Notes: a model not told the origin generated them from the sequence alone. A stretch of DNA of 64,000 bases from an uncultured Pelagibacteraceae bacterium (GCA_902577525.1 CACGZG010000003.1:55554-119553), one strand, 5' to 3'. Shown: positions 1-9,755, counted from the first letter of the stretch. Made by a program: numbers and translations.

Positions 1-387
1 TTAAAGAAACATAAAGAAGTCACTAAAGTCATATATTCAACAGAACATGAAAAGAAAATCGCTGATAGAGCTAAACAATATCTAAAAGGTGGAAATGGAC
101 CAATGATTGGTATTGAGCTCAAAGGTGGCATTGAGGGTGGAAAAAAATTTATTGAGTCTTTAAAAATGTTCTATCATGTAGCAAACATTGGTGATGCAAG
201 AAGTTTGGCTATTCATCCTGCCAGTACCACTCATAGTCAATTAAACGAAAAAGAGTTAGCAGCATCAGGTGTGACCCAAAGTTATGTTAGACTATGTATA
301 GGTATTGAACACATTGATGATATTATTGATGATTTAGATCAAGCTTTGAACAAATCATCTAAAGGAAATTTGAAAGCTGTTAGTTAA
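1..387 (+). CDS. metY: O-acetylhomoserine (thiol)-lyase / Cys-Met metabolism PLP enzyme, C-terminal part (5' truncated by window)
   Basis: Frame 1 is open from base 1; VANIGDARSLAIHPASTTHSQL...SYVRLCIGIEHIDDIIDDL is typical of the Cys/Met-metabolism PLP family C-terminus. Confidence 0.9.
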   Translation, partial: LKKHKEVTKVIYSTEHEKKIADRAKQYLKGGNGPMIGIELKGGIEGGKKFIESLKMFYHVANIGDARSLAIHPASTTHSQLNEKELAASGVTQSYVRLCIGIEHIDDIIDDLDQALNKSSKGNLKAVS

Positions 388-1396
388 ATTTTGTGTTTAA
401 ATAAAAAAAATAAACACTTGAACTAACTAAAAAAATTGAACTTATTTGGTGCATAGATGCAATATAAATCTGTGCACCATATAATACTGTGAAAATACCT
501 AATATAATTTGAAGAATTATAAATATACCCAAATAGTTAATAGATTTATATAAATCATACATCTTGTTTCTATAAATTTTATAGAAAATCAAAATATAAA
601 AAATTCCTATCAAGTAGGCTAAATTACGATGTATAAATTGTACTAAAGATGGATCACTTAGAGCTCCAACTTTAAATAGATTACTAATATCATTATCATT
701 AGGGAAATAAGAATTACCCATTAGAGGCCATGAATTATAGATTTTACCAGCATCCATACCAGAAACGAAAGCACCAATCAAAATTTGCAAAAAAATTAAA
801 ATTAAAAAAAATAAAGGAATAAATATGTTTAGTTTGTTTGTTACTTTTTTTGATATGTTAATCTTTAAATAGTTCCAATATATCAAAGATAAAATAAAAA
901 ATGCCACAAGCAAATGTAAGGATAACCTAAAATGACTTACATCTACTCTATCAACTAACCCACTGCTAACCATATACCATCCAATGAAACCCTGAAAACA
1001 TATGAGAAAAAAAATGAAATAAAAATTAAATATTTTAGTGAACTCTATTTTAAAAGAAAAATAAATTAGTGGTATCAAATATCCAAGACCAATCAATCTA
1101 CCAAGAAACCTATGAGCCCATTCCCACCAAAAAATAACTTTAAATTCACTTAAAGTCATATTGTAATTTTGTAATTTAAATTCAGGAATTTGTTTATAAA
1201 GATTAAAATAAACAAGCCAATCATTCTGGTTAATAGGCGGAAAAAAACCAGAAAATAACTCCCACTCAGTAATTGAAAGACCTGAATCAGTTAATCTTGT
1301 TAAACCACCAACTATAATCATAAAAGAAATAATCCAAAACATAAAGATTAACCAAATCGATAGCTGATTATTTATTTTTGTATTTATTGTGTACAT
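380..1396 (-). CDS. ctaA: Heme A synthase (COX15/CtaA)
   Basis: Multi-TM protein; GGLTRLTDSGLSITEW, EWAHRFLGR, GAFVSGMDAGKIYNSWPLMG, FIHRNLAY motifs. Confidence 0.95.
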   Translation of the reverse strand: MYTINTKINNQLSIWLIFMFWIISFMIIVGGLTRLTDSGLSITEWELFSGFFPPINQNDWLVYFNLYKQIPEFKLQNYNMTLSEFKVIFWWEWAHRFLGRLIGLGYLIPLIYFSFKIEFTKIFNFYFIFFLICFQGFIGWYMVSSGLVDRVDVSHFRLSLHLLVAFFILSLIYWNYLKINISKKVTNKLNIFIPLFFLILIFLQILIGAFVSGMDAGKIYNSWPLMGNSYFPNDNDISNLFKVGALSDPSLVQFIHRNLAYLIGIFYILIFYKIYRNKMYDLYKSINYLGIFIILQIILGIFTVLYGAQIYIASMHQISSIFLVSSSVYFFYLNTKFN

Positions 1397-1400
1397 GTAG

Positions 1401-1429
1401 GGATAAATATAATAATTTTTATATTATCC
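1401..1429. repeat. Imperfect inverted repeat between divergent ctaA and chorismate mutase genes
   Basis: GGATAAATATAA-taattt-TTATATTATCC; arms complementary apart from one bulged A. Confidence 0.6.
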
Positions 1430-1439
1430 AAATATATAA

Positions 1440-1730
1440 ATGTCGCCTTCAAAAAGAAAAAAACTTGATAAAATCAGATCAAAGCTAGATAGATTAGACA
1501 ATTCACTGATAAAAATTATTAAGAAAAGAACAAATCTTGTAAATCAAGTTCTAAAATTAAAAGATAAAAAAAAAGAAATTATTGACAATAAAAGAATTAA
1601 AATAATTTTGAAGAATATAAGAAAAAAATCAATTTCAAATAAAATAGATCCAAAAATTACTAATCGTATATGGAAAAATATGATTTGGTCGTATATTGAC
1701 TACGAAAAAAGAAATTTTAAAAAAAAATAA
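1440..1730 (+). CDS. Standalone AroQ-type chorismate mutase
   Basis: RSKLDRLDNSLIKIIKKRTNLVNQVLKLK...IDPKITNRIWKNMIWSYIDYE matches the small helical chorismate mutase fold pattern. Confidence 0.75.
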   Translation: MSPSKRKKLDKIRSKLDRLDNSLIKIIKKRTNLVNQVLKLKDKKKEIIDNKRIKIILKNIRKKSISNKIDPKITNRIWKNMIWSYIDYEKRNFKKK

Positions 1731-1922
1731 TTATTTACTATGAGGTGGAAGTTTTTTTTCAATAAAAACCTCGTGTTTTCTAGTAGATGGATTGTATTTT
1801 TTAGCTTTTAATTTGATCTTGGCCTTTTCACCACCAGCAGGTTTTTTTACGTAATAGAAGAAAGAGCTGTCAGGTTTTTCCTCGGGAACTAATCTAACTT
1901 TAATATGCGTTTTTTTTGCCAT
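1731..1922 (-). CDS. rpmG: 50S ribosomal protein L33
   Basis: MAKKTHIKVRLVPE...SSFFYYVKKP...KYNPSTRKHEVFIEKKL. Confidence 0.9.
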   Translation of the reverse strand: MAKKTHIKVRLVPEEKPDSSFFYYVKKPAGGEKAKIKLKAKKYNPSTRKHEVFIEKKLPPHSK

Positions 1923-1923
1923 A

Positions 1924-2292
1924 TTATTTTTTTAAATCTTTTAACATTTTTGAAATTTTTTCTAATTTTATTTTTAAATTATTTGTTTTTATAGATTGAT
2001 TTATATTTTCGTCAACATTTAAAGTTTCTTTTTTATTTAAAATTTTTTTAACGCCATTTATAGTCATTCCTTGTTCTTTTAAAAGAAAATGAACTTTTTT
2101 TAATAATATAATATTTTTCTCATCGTAATATCTTCTATTTCCCGATAATATTATTGGTTTAATTTGTTTAAACTCTTTTTCCCAATAACGTATAGTATGC
2201 GTTGGAAGTGAATGACCTTTCCTTGATTTAAGACGAAGTAATTTTACAACTTCACCTATTGTCTTATAAGCATTTAACGATTTAATTATCAT
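1924..2292 (-). CDS. MerR family transcriptional regulator
   Basis: TIGEVVKLLRLKSRKGHSLPTHTIRYWEKEFKQIKPIILSGNRRYYDEKNIILLKKVHFLLKEQGMTINGVKKIL. Confidence 0.9.
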   Translation of the reverse strand: MIIKSLNAYKTIGEVVKLLRLKSRKGHSLPTHTIRYWEKEFKQIKPIILSGNRRYYDEKNIILLKKVHFLLKEQGMTINGVKKILNKKETLNVDENINQSIKTNNLKIKLEKISKMLKDLKK

Positions 2293-2581
2293 TTTTAAAA
2301 TTTACATATTTCTTAAAATCTTTTGATGGTTTAAATAAAACAACATTTCTTTTTGAAATGGTCTTTTTTTCCTTAGTTTTTGGATTTCTACCTATTCTTG
2401 ATTTTTTCAATCTTAATGAAAAAGTACCAAATTTTGAAATTTTAATTTTCCCTTCTTTAATTAAATTTTCAATTATCAAAGAAAAAAATTCTTCAATTAA
2501 GCTTTCAGATATTTGTTTTGAAAAACCAATCTGCATATATACTACATTAACTAAGTCTTTTTTAGTTAAATTAACTCTCAT
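2282..2581 (-). CDS. ihfA: Integration host factor alpha subunit / HU-family DNA-binding protein
   Basis: KDLVNVVYMQIGFSKQISESLIEEFF...FGTFSLRLKKSRIGRNPKTKE; position next to merR and plsX. Confidence 0.9.
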   Translation of the reverse strand: MRVNLTKKDLVNVVYMQIGFSKQISESLIEEFFSLIIENLIKEGKIKISKFGTFSLRLKKSRIGRNPKTKEKKTISKRNVVLFKPSKDFKKYVNFKNDN

Positions 2582-2584
2582 CTA

Positions 2585-3586
2585 TTAAATATTACTTTTT
2601 ATTTTTTCTATTAAATTACCTTTAATAATTCTATTACAAACATCTAAAGAATTTGAAAAACCAATATAATCCGTTCCACCATGACTTTTAACTACAGGTG
2701 AGTCAAGTCCAATAAATATTGCACCATTATATAATCTTGGATCTAATCTTTTTTTGAATTTTTTAAGATTTACAATATTCATTAATGATGAAATTTTTCC
2801 TAAAATAGAACCACTTAAAGCTTTTTTTAACTCATCAGTTATAAAACTTGCTGTACCTTCAGCTGTTTTTAAAGCAACATTTCCAGTAAATCCGTCTGAA
2901 ACAATTACATTTACATTTCCATTCATCAGTTCATTCCCCTCAATATATCCAACAAAATCAAAATTATCATTTTTTTTTTCATTCAATTTTTGAAAAGTAT
3001 TTTTTATAATTTCATTTCCTTTAAGCTCCTCAGATCCTATGTTTAATAAAGCAACACGTGGTATTTCATTTGGATAAAGAGATTTATATAATGAACTTCC
3101 CATAATTGAAAAGTCTACTAAGTTTTTTGTATCACAATCAATATTAGCTCCTAAATCTAAAACTACGCTCATTCCCTTTTTGTTTGGCCATAGTGCTGAT
3201 AAAGCTGGTTTATCTATATTTTCAATCATTTTTAAATTTAATTTTGCTATAACAAGAAGTGCACCAGTATTACCAGCTGAAATAACTATATCTGCTTCCT
3301 TTTTTTTCACACTGTCAATAGATAACCACATACTAGTATCTTTACCACGTTTAGCAGCCTCGAGAGGACTATCTGTACTTTCAACTTTTTTTTTTGTGTC
3401 TATAATTTCATAAAAATTTTTGTTTAGTCGGTTTCCGAGATAATTTTGAATTTTTTCTTTATCTCCAAATATTTTATAGTAATTTTCTTTATTATTTTTA
3501 TTGTTATGAATTATTCCATCAATAATCTTATTTGGTGAATTATCACCACCCATTGCATCAACTGCAATTTTAATGAGATCTTTCAT
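2585..3586 (-). CDS. plsX: Phosphate acyltransferase PlsX
   Basis: IAVDAMGGDNSP start, SAGNTGAL, SDGFTGNVALK, GLDSPVVKSHGGTDY. Confidence 0.97.
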   Translation of the reverse strand: MKDLIKIAVDAMGGDNSPNKIIDGIIHNNKNNKENYYKIFGDKEKIQNYLGNRLNKNFYEIIDTKKKVESTDSPLEAAKRGKDTSMWLSIDSVKKKEADIVISAGNTGALLVIAKLNLKMIENIDKPALSALWPNKKGMSVVLDLGANIDCDTKNLVDFSIMGSSLYKSLYPNEIPRVALLNIGSEELKGNEIIKNTFQKLNEKKNDNFDFVGYIEGNELMNGNVNVIVSDGFTGNVALKTAEGTASFITDELKKALSGSILGKISSLMNIVNLKKFKKRLDPRLYNGAIFIGLDSPVVKSHGGTDYIGFSNSLDVCNRIIKGNLIEKIKSNI

Positions 3587-3599
3587 TGCTAGATCAATA

Positions 3600-3782
3600 T
3601 TATTCTTTAGGGTCTATAACTTGTCTTCCCTTGTACATACCAGTCTTTAAATCTAAGTGATGAGAAAGTCGATATTCACCAGACTTTTTATCCTCAATTA
3701 CATTCTTAGATGAAAATTTCATATTTTGAGCTCTTCTCATACCAGTTCTGGAAGGTGTTTGTTTTCGTTTAGGTACAGCCAT
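3600..3782 (-). CDS. rpmF: 50S ribosomal protein L32
   Basis: [19 protein letters not shown]...[20 protein letters not shown]. Confidence 0.95.
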   Translation of the reverse strand: MAVPKRKQTPSRTGMRRAQNMKFSSKNVIEDKKSGEYRLSHHLDLKTGMYKGRQVIDPKE

Positions 3783-3784
3783 AA

Positions 3785-4252
3785 TTATGGATTACTTACA
3801 CTGTTTAAATAAGAATTCAAACTTTTTTTTTTTAATTTTTCCTTAAAATTATCAAAATAGTCAACTAAATAATCTATTTTTTTAAAATTATCTAAATAAA
3901 TTGAAATTTTATTTTCTTTTTCCGTTTTAGATAAATTTTCCCAAAAATGAATATCAGAAACTATTGAATGAAATAGATTTATATAATCTTTCATTTTTTT
4001 ATTAATTGATTGATCCCCGTAACCAATTTCTCTTATACTAAGTTCTAATTGTCTAAAATTAAAATCATAAATTTCTTGCAATTGCTTAGAATTATCGTTG
4101 TTTTTAAATACTTTTAGAAAAAAAGCAAAATGTATTAAAAAAAAAATAAGTCTATCTGAAAAAGTGTCTTGTTTGATTATTTCTTTATATAAATTTTTAT
4201 TTGTGGTTAATTTAATAAAATTATTGTAAAGATCTATGTAATTTTGGCTCAT
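3785..4252 (-). CDS. Ubiquinol-cytochrome c chaperone (CBP3/UQCC1-like) family
   Basis: [18 protein letters not shown]...[35 protein letters not shown]; next to rpmF/plsX and bamE as in other Alphaproteobacteria. Confidence 0.8.
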   Translation of the reverse strand: MSQNYIDLYNNFIKLTTNKNLYKEIIKQDTFSDRLIFFLIHFAFFLKVFKNNDNSKQLQEIYDFNFRQLELSIREIGYGDQSINKKMKDYINLFHSIVSDIHFWENLSKTEKENKISIYLDNFKKIDYLVDYFDNFKEKLKKKSLNSYLNSVSNP

Positions 4253-4715
4253 GAAAATTTATTTATTAATTATCTCTATATTATTATTTAACACAAGTTG
4301 TTCTATAGATAATGTGGTTAAACATCACGGTATTCCTTTCTTAGAAAAAAAACAAAAAAAAATAATTATACTAAATTCAAATAAAAATGATGTAGAATTA
4401 ATATTAGGCCCTCCCTCTACCGAAAGTTCATTTGACAAAGATGTTTGGATATACATAGAAAGGAAAACAACAGTTAGTAAACTGAGATCTTTAGGACAAA
4501 AAAAGCTTTTGACCAACAATGTACTTGTTTTAGAATTTGATAAAAAGGGCATCTTAGTCCAAAAAAAATTCTATGACAAAAATGAGATGAATAATATAAA
4601 AATTTCAAAAAAAGAAACATCAGTTCTTAATAAAAAAGATACATTTATAAAAAATATACTTATAGGTTTAAGACAAAAAATAAATGATCCGCTTGGTCAA
4701 AGACAAGCAAAATAA
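4251..4715 (+). CDS. bamE: Outer membrane assembly lipoprotein BamE (SmpA/OmlA)
   Basis: Lipoprotein signal LLFNTSC, HGIPFLEKKQKKIIILNSNKNDVELILGPPST. Confidence 0.85.
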   Translation: MKIYLLIISILLFNTSCSIDNVVKHHGIPFLEKKQKKIIILNSNKNDVELILGPPSTESSFDKDVWIYIERKTTVSKLRSLGQKKLLTNNVLVLEFDKKGILVQKKFYDKNEMNNIKISKKETSVLNKKDTFIKNILIGLRQKINDPLGQRQAK

Positions 4716-4725
4716 AAAAAATTAA

Positions 4726-6831
4726 TTAACCTGCAATCACTGCCAATAATAATAACGCAACAATATTCGTTATTTTTATCATTGGATTTACAGCTGGACC
4801 AGCTGTGTCTTTATAAGGATCACCAACGGTATCACCTGTAACAGCTGCTTTGTGGGCTTCAGAACCTTTTCCTCCATGATTACCATCTTCAATATATTTC
4901 TTAGCATTATCCCAGGCTCCACCTCCAGCAGTCATAGAAACAGCTACAAATAAACCTGTGATAATAACACCTAACAACATTGCACCAACTGATGCTAAAG
5001 CTGCAACCTGACCTCCAATGGCATAAATTATCAAATATAATACAATTGGTGATAAAACAGGTAGTAAAGATGGAATAATCATCTCTTTAATTGCTGCTAC
5101 AGTTAATAAGTCAACTAATTTAGCGTAATCAGGTTTTTGTTTTCTTTTCATTATGCCTGGAAATTTTTTAAACTGTCTTCTAACTTCAATCACTACTGCT
5201 CCACCAGCTCTTCCAACAGCTTGCATGCCCATTGAACCAAATAAATATGGAAGCATACCACCAATCAAAAGACCAACTACAACGTATGGATTAGATAAAT
5301 CAAAAGTTACTACTATACCTTCTAATTTTGAACCAGCTACTTTAGAAAAATGCTTGATATCCTCAGTATAAGCAGCAAAAAGAACTAAAGCTCCCAAACC
5401 AGCTGATCCAATTGCATAACCTTTTGTAACTGCTTTAGTTGTGTTTCCTACGGCATCTAATGCATCTGTAGTTTTTCTCACGTTATTAGGTAATTTAGAC
5501 ATTTCAGCAATACCACCAGCATTATCAGTCACAGGACCGTAGGCATCAAGTGCAACAACCATTCCAGCTAAAGCAAGCATTGTTGTTACAGCAATAGCGA
5601 TTCCGTATAAACCTGCAATTTGATTAGTCAATAAAATACCAGCTACGATTATTAAAGCTGGTATCGCTGTTGCTTCCAAAGAAATAGCTAGACCCTGTAT
5701 CACATTTGTTCCATGACCAGTAGTTGAAGAACTAGCAACACTTCTAACTGGTCTATAATTTGTGCCTGTATAATATTCAGTAACCCAAATTAACAATCCT
5801 GTAATAATTAAACCAATTACACCACAATAATATAAATCCATTCCAGAAAATGATTTGTTGTTTAAGTCATATGTATTTTCTAAACCTAAAACAAAATCAG
5901 TTACAGGATATAGAATAATTAAAGAAGCTAAGGCAGAAACTACAAAGCCTTTATACAATGCACCCATTACATTTTTACTTTTGCCAAGTTTTACAAAAAA
6001 AGTTCCAATTATCGATGTAAGTATACAGGCACCTCCAATTGTTAGAGGATAAATCATCATAGACATATCACCAGGAAAGAAAATTGATGATAAAACCATT
6101 GTAGCAACTATTGTTACAGCATAAGTCTCAAATAAGTCAGCAGCCATACCTGCACAATCACCAACGTTATCACCTACGTTATCAGCAATTACAGCAGGAT
6201 TTCTCGGATCATCTTCTGGTATTCCAGCTTCAACTTTTCCAACTAAATCTGCCCCAACATCAGCTCCTTTAGTAAAAATTCCTCCACCAAGTCTTGCAAA
6301 AATTGAAATTAAAGAAGCACCAAACCCCAAAGCTACAAGAGCATTAACAATTTCTCTTTCATCAATATTAAATTTTAATAATAAATAATAATAAACAGCA
6401 ATTGCTAAAAGAGCTAAACCCGCAACAAGCATGCCAGTCACAGCACCGGACTTAAAAGCAACTGAGAGACCGCTTGCTAATCCTTTTCTAGACGCCTCTG
6501 CTGTCCTAACATTTGCTTGAACAGAAACCAACATTCCAACATAACCTGCTATACCAGATAATGCTGCACCAATTAAATAACCCAATCCAACAAGTGGACT
6601 AAATGCAACGCTAACAATAACCAACACAACAACACCAACAATTGCAATAGTTTTGTACTGTCTTGCCAAATAAGCTTTAGCACCAATTTGAATAGCAGAC
6701 GCAATATCTTGCATCTTAGAATTACCTGCACTTGAATTCAAAATATTTTTTCCTGTAAAATATCCATAAACGATTGATAAAAGTCCGGCAAAAATAGTAT
6801 ATAAAAGAATAGTTTCAATTGTAGTGTTCAT
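4726..6831 (-). CDS. hppA: Membrane-bound proton-translocating pyrophosphatase
   Basis: [70 protein letters not shown]. Confidence 0.98.
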   Translation of the reverse strand: MNTTIETILLYTIFAGLLSIVYGYFTGKNILNSSAGNSKMQDIASAIQIGAKAYLARQYKTIAIVGVVVLVIVSVAFSPLVGLGYLIGAALSGIAGYVGMLVSVQANVRTAEASRKGLASGLSVAFKSGAVTGMLVAGLALLAIAVYYYLLLKFNIDEREIVNALVALGFGASLISIFARLGGGIFTKGADVGADLVGKVEAGIPEDDPRNPAVIADNVGDNVGDCAGMAADLFETYAVTIVATMVLSSIFFPGDMSMMIYPLTIGGACILTSIIGTFFVKLGKSKNVMGALYKGFVVSALASLIILYPVTDFVLGLENTYDLNNKSFSGMDLYYCGVIGLIITGLLIWVTEYYTGTNYRPVRSVASSSTTGHGTNVIQGLAISLEATAIPALIIVAGILLTNQIAGLYGIAIAVTTMLALAGMVVALDAYGPVTDNAGGIAEMSKLPNNVRKTTDALDAVGNTTKAVTKGYAIGSAGLGALVLFAAYTEDIKHFSKVAGSKLEGIVVTFDLSNPYVVVGLLIGGMLPYLFGSMGMQAVGRAGGAVVIEVRRQFKKFPGIMKRKQKPDYAKLVDLLTVAAIKEMIIPSLLPVLSPIVLYLIIYAIGGQVAALASVGAMLLGVIITGLFVAVSMTAGGGAWDNAKKYIEDGNHGGKGSEAHKAAVTGDTVGDPYKDTAGPAVNPMIKITNIVALLLLAVIAG

Positions 6832-6912
6832 ATTAACTTTAATTATGTAGTTGGTTGTTAGTTTTAAAAGCCGGACAATACAAAAAAAGCAATAAAACGC
6901 AACGATTAACTT

Positions 6913-7872
6913 CTAAAAACTGTGAAAATAACCTTTATTTTTAAGGGTAATATTCTTATTTTTTTCATCAATAATTTGTGATTTCTGAGAAACTGGACAA
7001 ATTTTTCCTATTTTTGAAACCTTGATACCTAAATCTTTAAAAGATTGAGCGATGATTCTAGATTTTGATCGAGAAGCTGTAAATAAGATCTGGTAATCGT
7101 CACCACGTGAAATACATGTTTGTTTTTTGATCTTCTTTAAATTGATTAACTTTTTTAAATTTTTTGAAACAGGAATATCTTTAAAGTATAATATATATGA
7201 CAATTTCTGTTTATTAATTAATTTTTCCAAATCAGCAATTAAACCATCAGATATATCTATTGATGTGTTTGCAAGTGATAATAATTTTTTTGATATGTTG
7301 GTATATATTTCAGGACAAAAATATTTTTTTTGAAAATAATTATTCAAAATTTTACTCAAGTTCAATTTTTTTTTTAAAATTTTTAATCCAATAAAACTAT
7401 CTCCTAAATTTCCAGTCACATAGATATCGTCATTAACCTTTGCTCGATTCCTTGATATTATTTTGTTTGAAAAACCAATAGTTGTTATCGTAAAACTTAA
7501 TTTTTTTGAAAATACAGTATCCCCACCAGATAAATAAATTGAATATTTTTTTTGTTCTTGGTTAAGAGAAGAAGAAATTTTCTTTAGATTATTTTTTGAA
7601 AAAGATTTTTTATTACCAGAAGCAGAAATAAAATAATATTTGGGATATACTCCCTTACATATTAAATCAGAAATAGAGGATCTGAGAATTTTTTTAATAA
7701 CTAGTCCTGGGTATCTAAAATCAATAAAATGAACACCCTCGATGTAAGTATCAATAGAAATTACTAATTTTTTTGATTTATCAAAAAAAACATCATCGTT
7801 CAAATCTAAGGAACTTTTGTTATAAGATGATAAATTAGAAAAATATTTTTTTATAAGTTCAAATTCATGCAT
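6913..7872 (-). CDS. thiL: Thiamine-monophosphate kinase
   Basis: DDVFFDKSKKLVISIDTYIEGVHF, YLSGGDTV, TGNLGDSFIGL, SIDISDGLIADL. Confidence 0.92.
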   Translation of the reverse strand: MHEFELIKKYFSNLSSYNKSSLDLNDDVFFDKSKKLVISIDTYIEGVHFIDFRYPGLVIKKILRSSISDLICKGVYPKYYFISASGNKKSFSKNNLKKISSSLNQEQKKYSIYLSGGDTVFSKKLSFTITTIGFSNKIISRNRAKVNDDIYVTGNLGDSFIGLKILKKKLNLSKILNNYFQKKYFCPEIYTNISKKLLSLANTSIDISDGLIADLEKLINKQKLSYILYFKDIPVSKNLKKLINLKKIKKQTCISRGDDYQILFTASRSKSRIIAQSFKDLGIKVSKIGKICPVSQKSQIIDEKNKNITLKNKGYFHSF

Positions 7873-8269
7873 TATTTAATCTTATTTTCTTTGCAACATG
7901 GTCTAATAAAGCATTTAGATATTTTGTTTGTGAGTCACTCAAAAAAAAATTAGAAGCATCAAGATATTCTTTAATGATTATTCTTATTGAAAGATTCGGT
8001 TTATATAAAAGCTCATAAGTAGCTGATTTTAATATTATTTGAAATACTTTATCTAAATTTCTAAACTTTAATTCATTTCCTAAATTTTTATCCAATTCAT
8101 CAACTAATAAGTCGTTTCGCTCAATTGTTCCATTAACTATATCCTTTATAAACTTTTTAAATCTATGTTTGGGAAAATCAATTATTTCTTCTTCATTTAA
8201 AAGTTTCCCATATAATTTTTGAATAATTATTACTCTAGGATTATTTTTTGGACTATAGTAACTTTTCAT
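7865..8269 (-). CDS. nusB: Transcription antitermination factor NusB
   Basis: Position in rib operon; ILKSATYELLYKPNLSIRIIIKEYLDASNFF...YLNALLDHVAKKI. Confidence 0.9.
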   Translation of the reverse strand: MKSYYSPKNNPRVIIIQKLYGKLLNEEEIIDFPKHRFKKFIKDIVNGTIERNDLLVDELDKNLGNELKFRNLDKVFQIILKSATYELLYKPNLSIRIIIKEYLDASNFFLSDSQTKYLNALLDHVAKKIRLNNA

Positions 8270-8655
8270 TTTTGTGACAAAACTGATATAATTGCATTTG
8301 CAGCTTCAGCACCCTTTTTTTTTCTGGCCTTTGCTTGCTTCATATTTAAACAAGTTAAAATTCCATTACCTATTGGTTTTTTTGTGTTTATAGATAAATT
8401 CATAATTGCGTCTGTAGAGGCTTTTGAAATAAAATCAAAATGAGGTGTTTTTCCCTTTATCACACAACCTAAAGCTATAAAGGCGTCAAATTTTTTTATA
8501 TTCTTTGAAATTGTGACTGGTATTTCAAAGACACCTGGGACATTGACTATTTTTACATTAGAATTTTTTGATATCTTTTTTAAAGCGCTTGATATTAAAC
8601 CTTTAGATATATCTCTATAATAATTTGCATTTACAATTAGAATTTTTTTTTTCAT
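8266..8655 (-). CDS. ribH: 6,7-dimethyl-8-ribityllumazine synthase
   Basis: VNVPGVFEIPVTISK, ALGCVIKGKTPHFDFISK, PIGNGILTCLNMKQAKAR. Confidence 0.95.
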   Translation of the reverse strand: MKKKILIVNANYYRDISKGLISSALKKISKNSNVKIVNVPGVFEIPVTISKNIKKFDAFIALGCVIKGKTPHFDFISKASTDAIMNLSINTKKPIGNGILTCLNMKQAKARKKKGAEAANAIISVLSQK

Positions 8656-9755
8656 TTAATTAATTCTTGTTTAGTTATTTTTATATCATAACCCTCTAAT
8701 CCAATAACCTTTTTTAAAGACCTTGAAACTAAAATCATTTTTTTGATCTTTAGATCCTTAATAATTTGTGCTCCAATTCCATAATTTCTTATTTGTTTAT
8801 TATCTATTTGCTGAGTTTTTCTTTTATTTTTATAATCTTTTAATGTTTGGGTAACAGACTTTAAATTGGTGTCTTTTATAAAGACTAAAACACAATTGCT
8901 AAATTTTTTAAAATAACTTAATGTTTTGTTAAATGAATTAGGCAATTTTTGATTAAATAAATAATTTTGAACAACATTTGAAGAAATAACTCTTACTCTA
9001 GGTATTATTCCTCTTTTTATTTTTCCTTTTATCAAAACAAAATGTTCTGATCCATCTAATAAATTTTCATAAATTTTTATTTTAAATTTTTGCTTATTGA
9101 CTCTTATATCAGATGTTTTTTTTAGTCTAATTAATTTCTCCTTTTTTAATCTATAAGAGATTAAATCTTCAATCTTACCAATTTTAAGATTATGTTTTTT
9201 TGCAAAATTAAGTAAATTTTGTCCTTTAGCCATTGTTCCATCTTCATTCATAATTTCACAAATTACTGCAGAGTTATTTTTTTTGGCAATTTTAGATATA
9301 TCTACAGAAGCTTCGGTGTGACCTGCTCTCACAAGTACTCCACCGTCTTTTGCAATTATGGGAAATACATGACCTGGTGAAACAATATCTTTCTTATTAA
9401 CATTCTTTTTTGAAGCAATTTTAATAGTTCGAGCTCTATCTTTAGCGGATATACCAGTAGTTATCCCTTTTTTTGCTTCAATTGAAACTGTAAAAGCAGT
9501 TTTATTTCTTGATTGATTCACAGGAGACATCAATGACAAATTTAATCTTTTTGCTTGTAAACTGTCTAAAGCTAAACAAATTAGACCTCGACCATACTTA
9601 GCCATAAAATTTATGTTTTTAGCAGTAGTATCTGATGTAGAGATAACCAAATCACCTTCATTTTCTCTTTTTTCATCATCGACTAATATGAACATACCTC
9701 CCTTTTTGGCGATATTAATTATGGTTTCAATTGATGAATAATTACCTTTTTTCAT
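8652..9755 (-). CDS. ribB: 3,4-dihydroxy-2-butanone-4-phosphate synthase fused to a degenerate GTP cyclohydrolase II-like domain (RibBX-like)
   Basis: RibB motifs DDEKRENEGDLV, GRGLICLAL, SPGHVFPI, GHTEASVD intact; the C-terminal domain lacks the GCH-II HSECxTGD...CDCG motif. Confidence 0.92.
   Translation of the reverse strand: MKKGNYSSIETIINIAKKGGMFILVDDEKRENEGDLVISTSDTTAKNINFMAKYGRGLICLALDSLQAKRLNLSLMSPVNQSRNKTAFTVSIEAKKGITTGISAKDRARTIKIASKKNVNKKDIVSPGHVFPIIAKDGGVLVRAGHTEASVDISKIAKKNNSAVICEIMNEDGTMAKGQNLLNFAKKHNLKIGKIEDLISYRLKKEKLIRLKKTSDIRVNKQKFKIKIYENLLDGSEHFVLIKGKIKRGIIPRVRVISSNVVQNYLFNQKLPNSFNKTLSYFKKFSNCVLVFIKDTNLKSVTQTLKDYKNKRKTQQIDNKQIRNYGIGAQIIKDLKIKKMILVSRSLKKVIGLEGYDIKITKQELIK

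Noticed and set aside
2358-2588. Plus-strand ORF opposite ihfA, and similar antisense ORFs (2754-2993, 3180-3413, 4325-4552, 5153-5371, 5855-6052, 7127-7333, 8219-8443, 11925-12233, 13697-13924)
   Set aside because: They lie inside strongly supported genes on the other strand; low-complexity Phe/Ser/Leu-rich translations typical of antisense AT-rich coding DNA
6832-6912. Possible riboswitch or sRNA in the thiL-hppA gap
   Set aside because: 81 bp, AT-rich, no stable stem or known riboswitch core seen by eye
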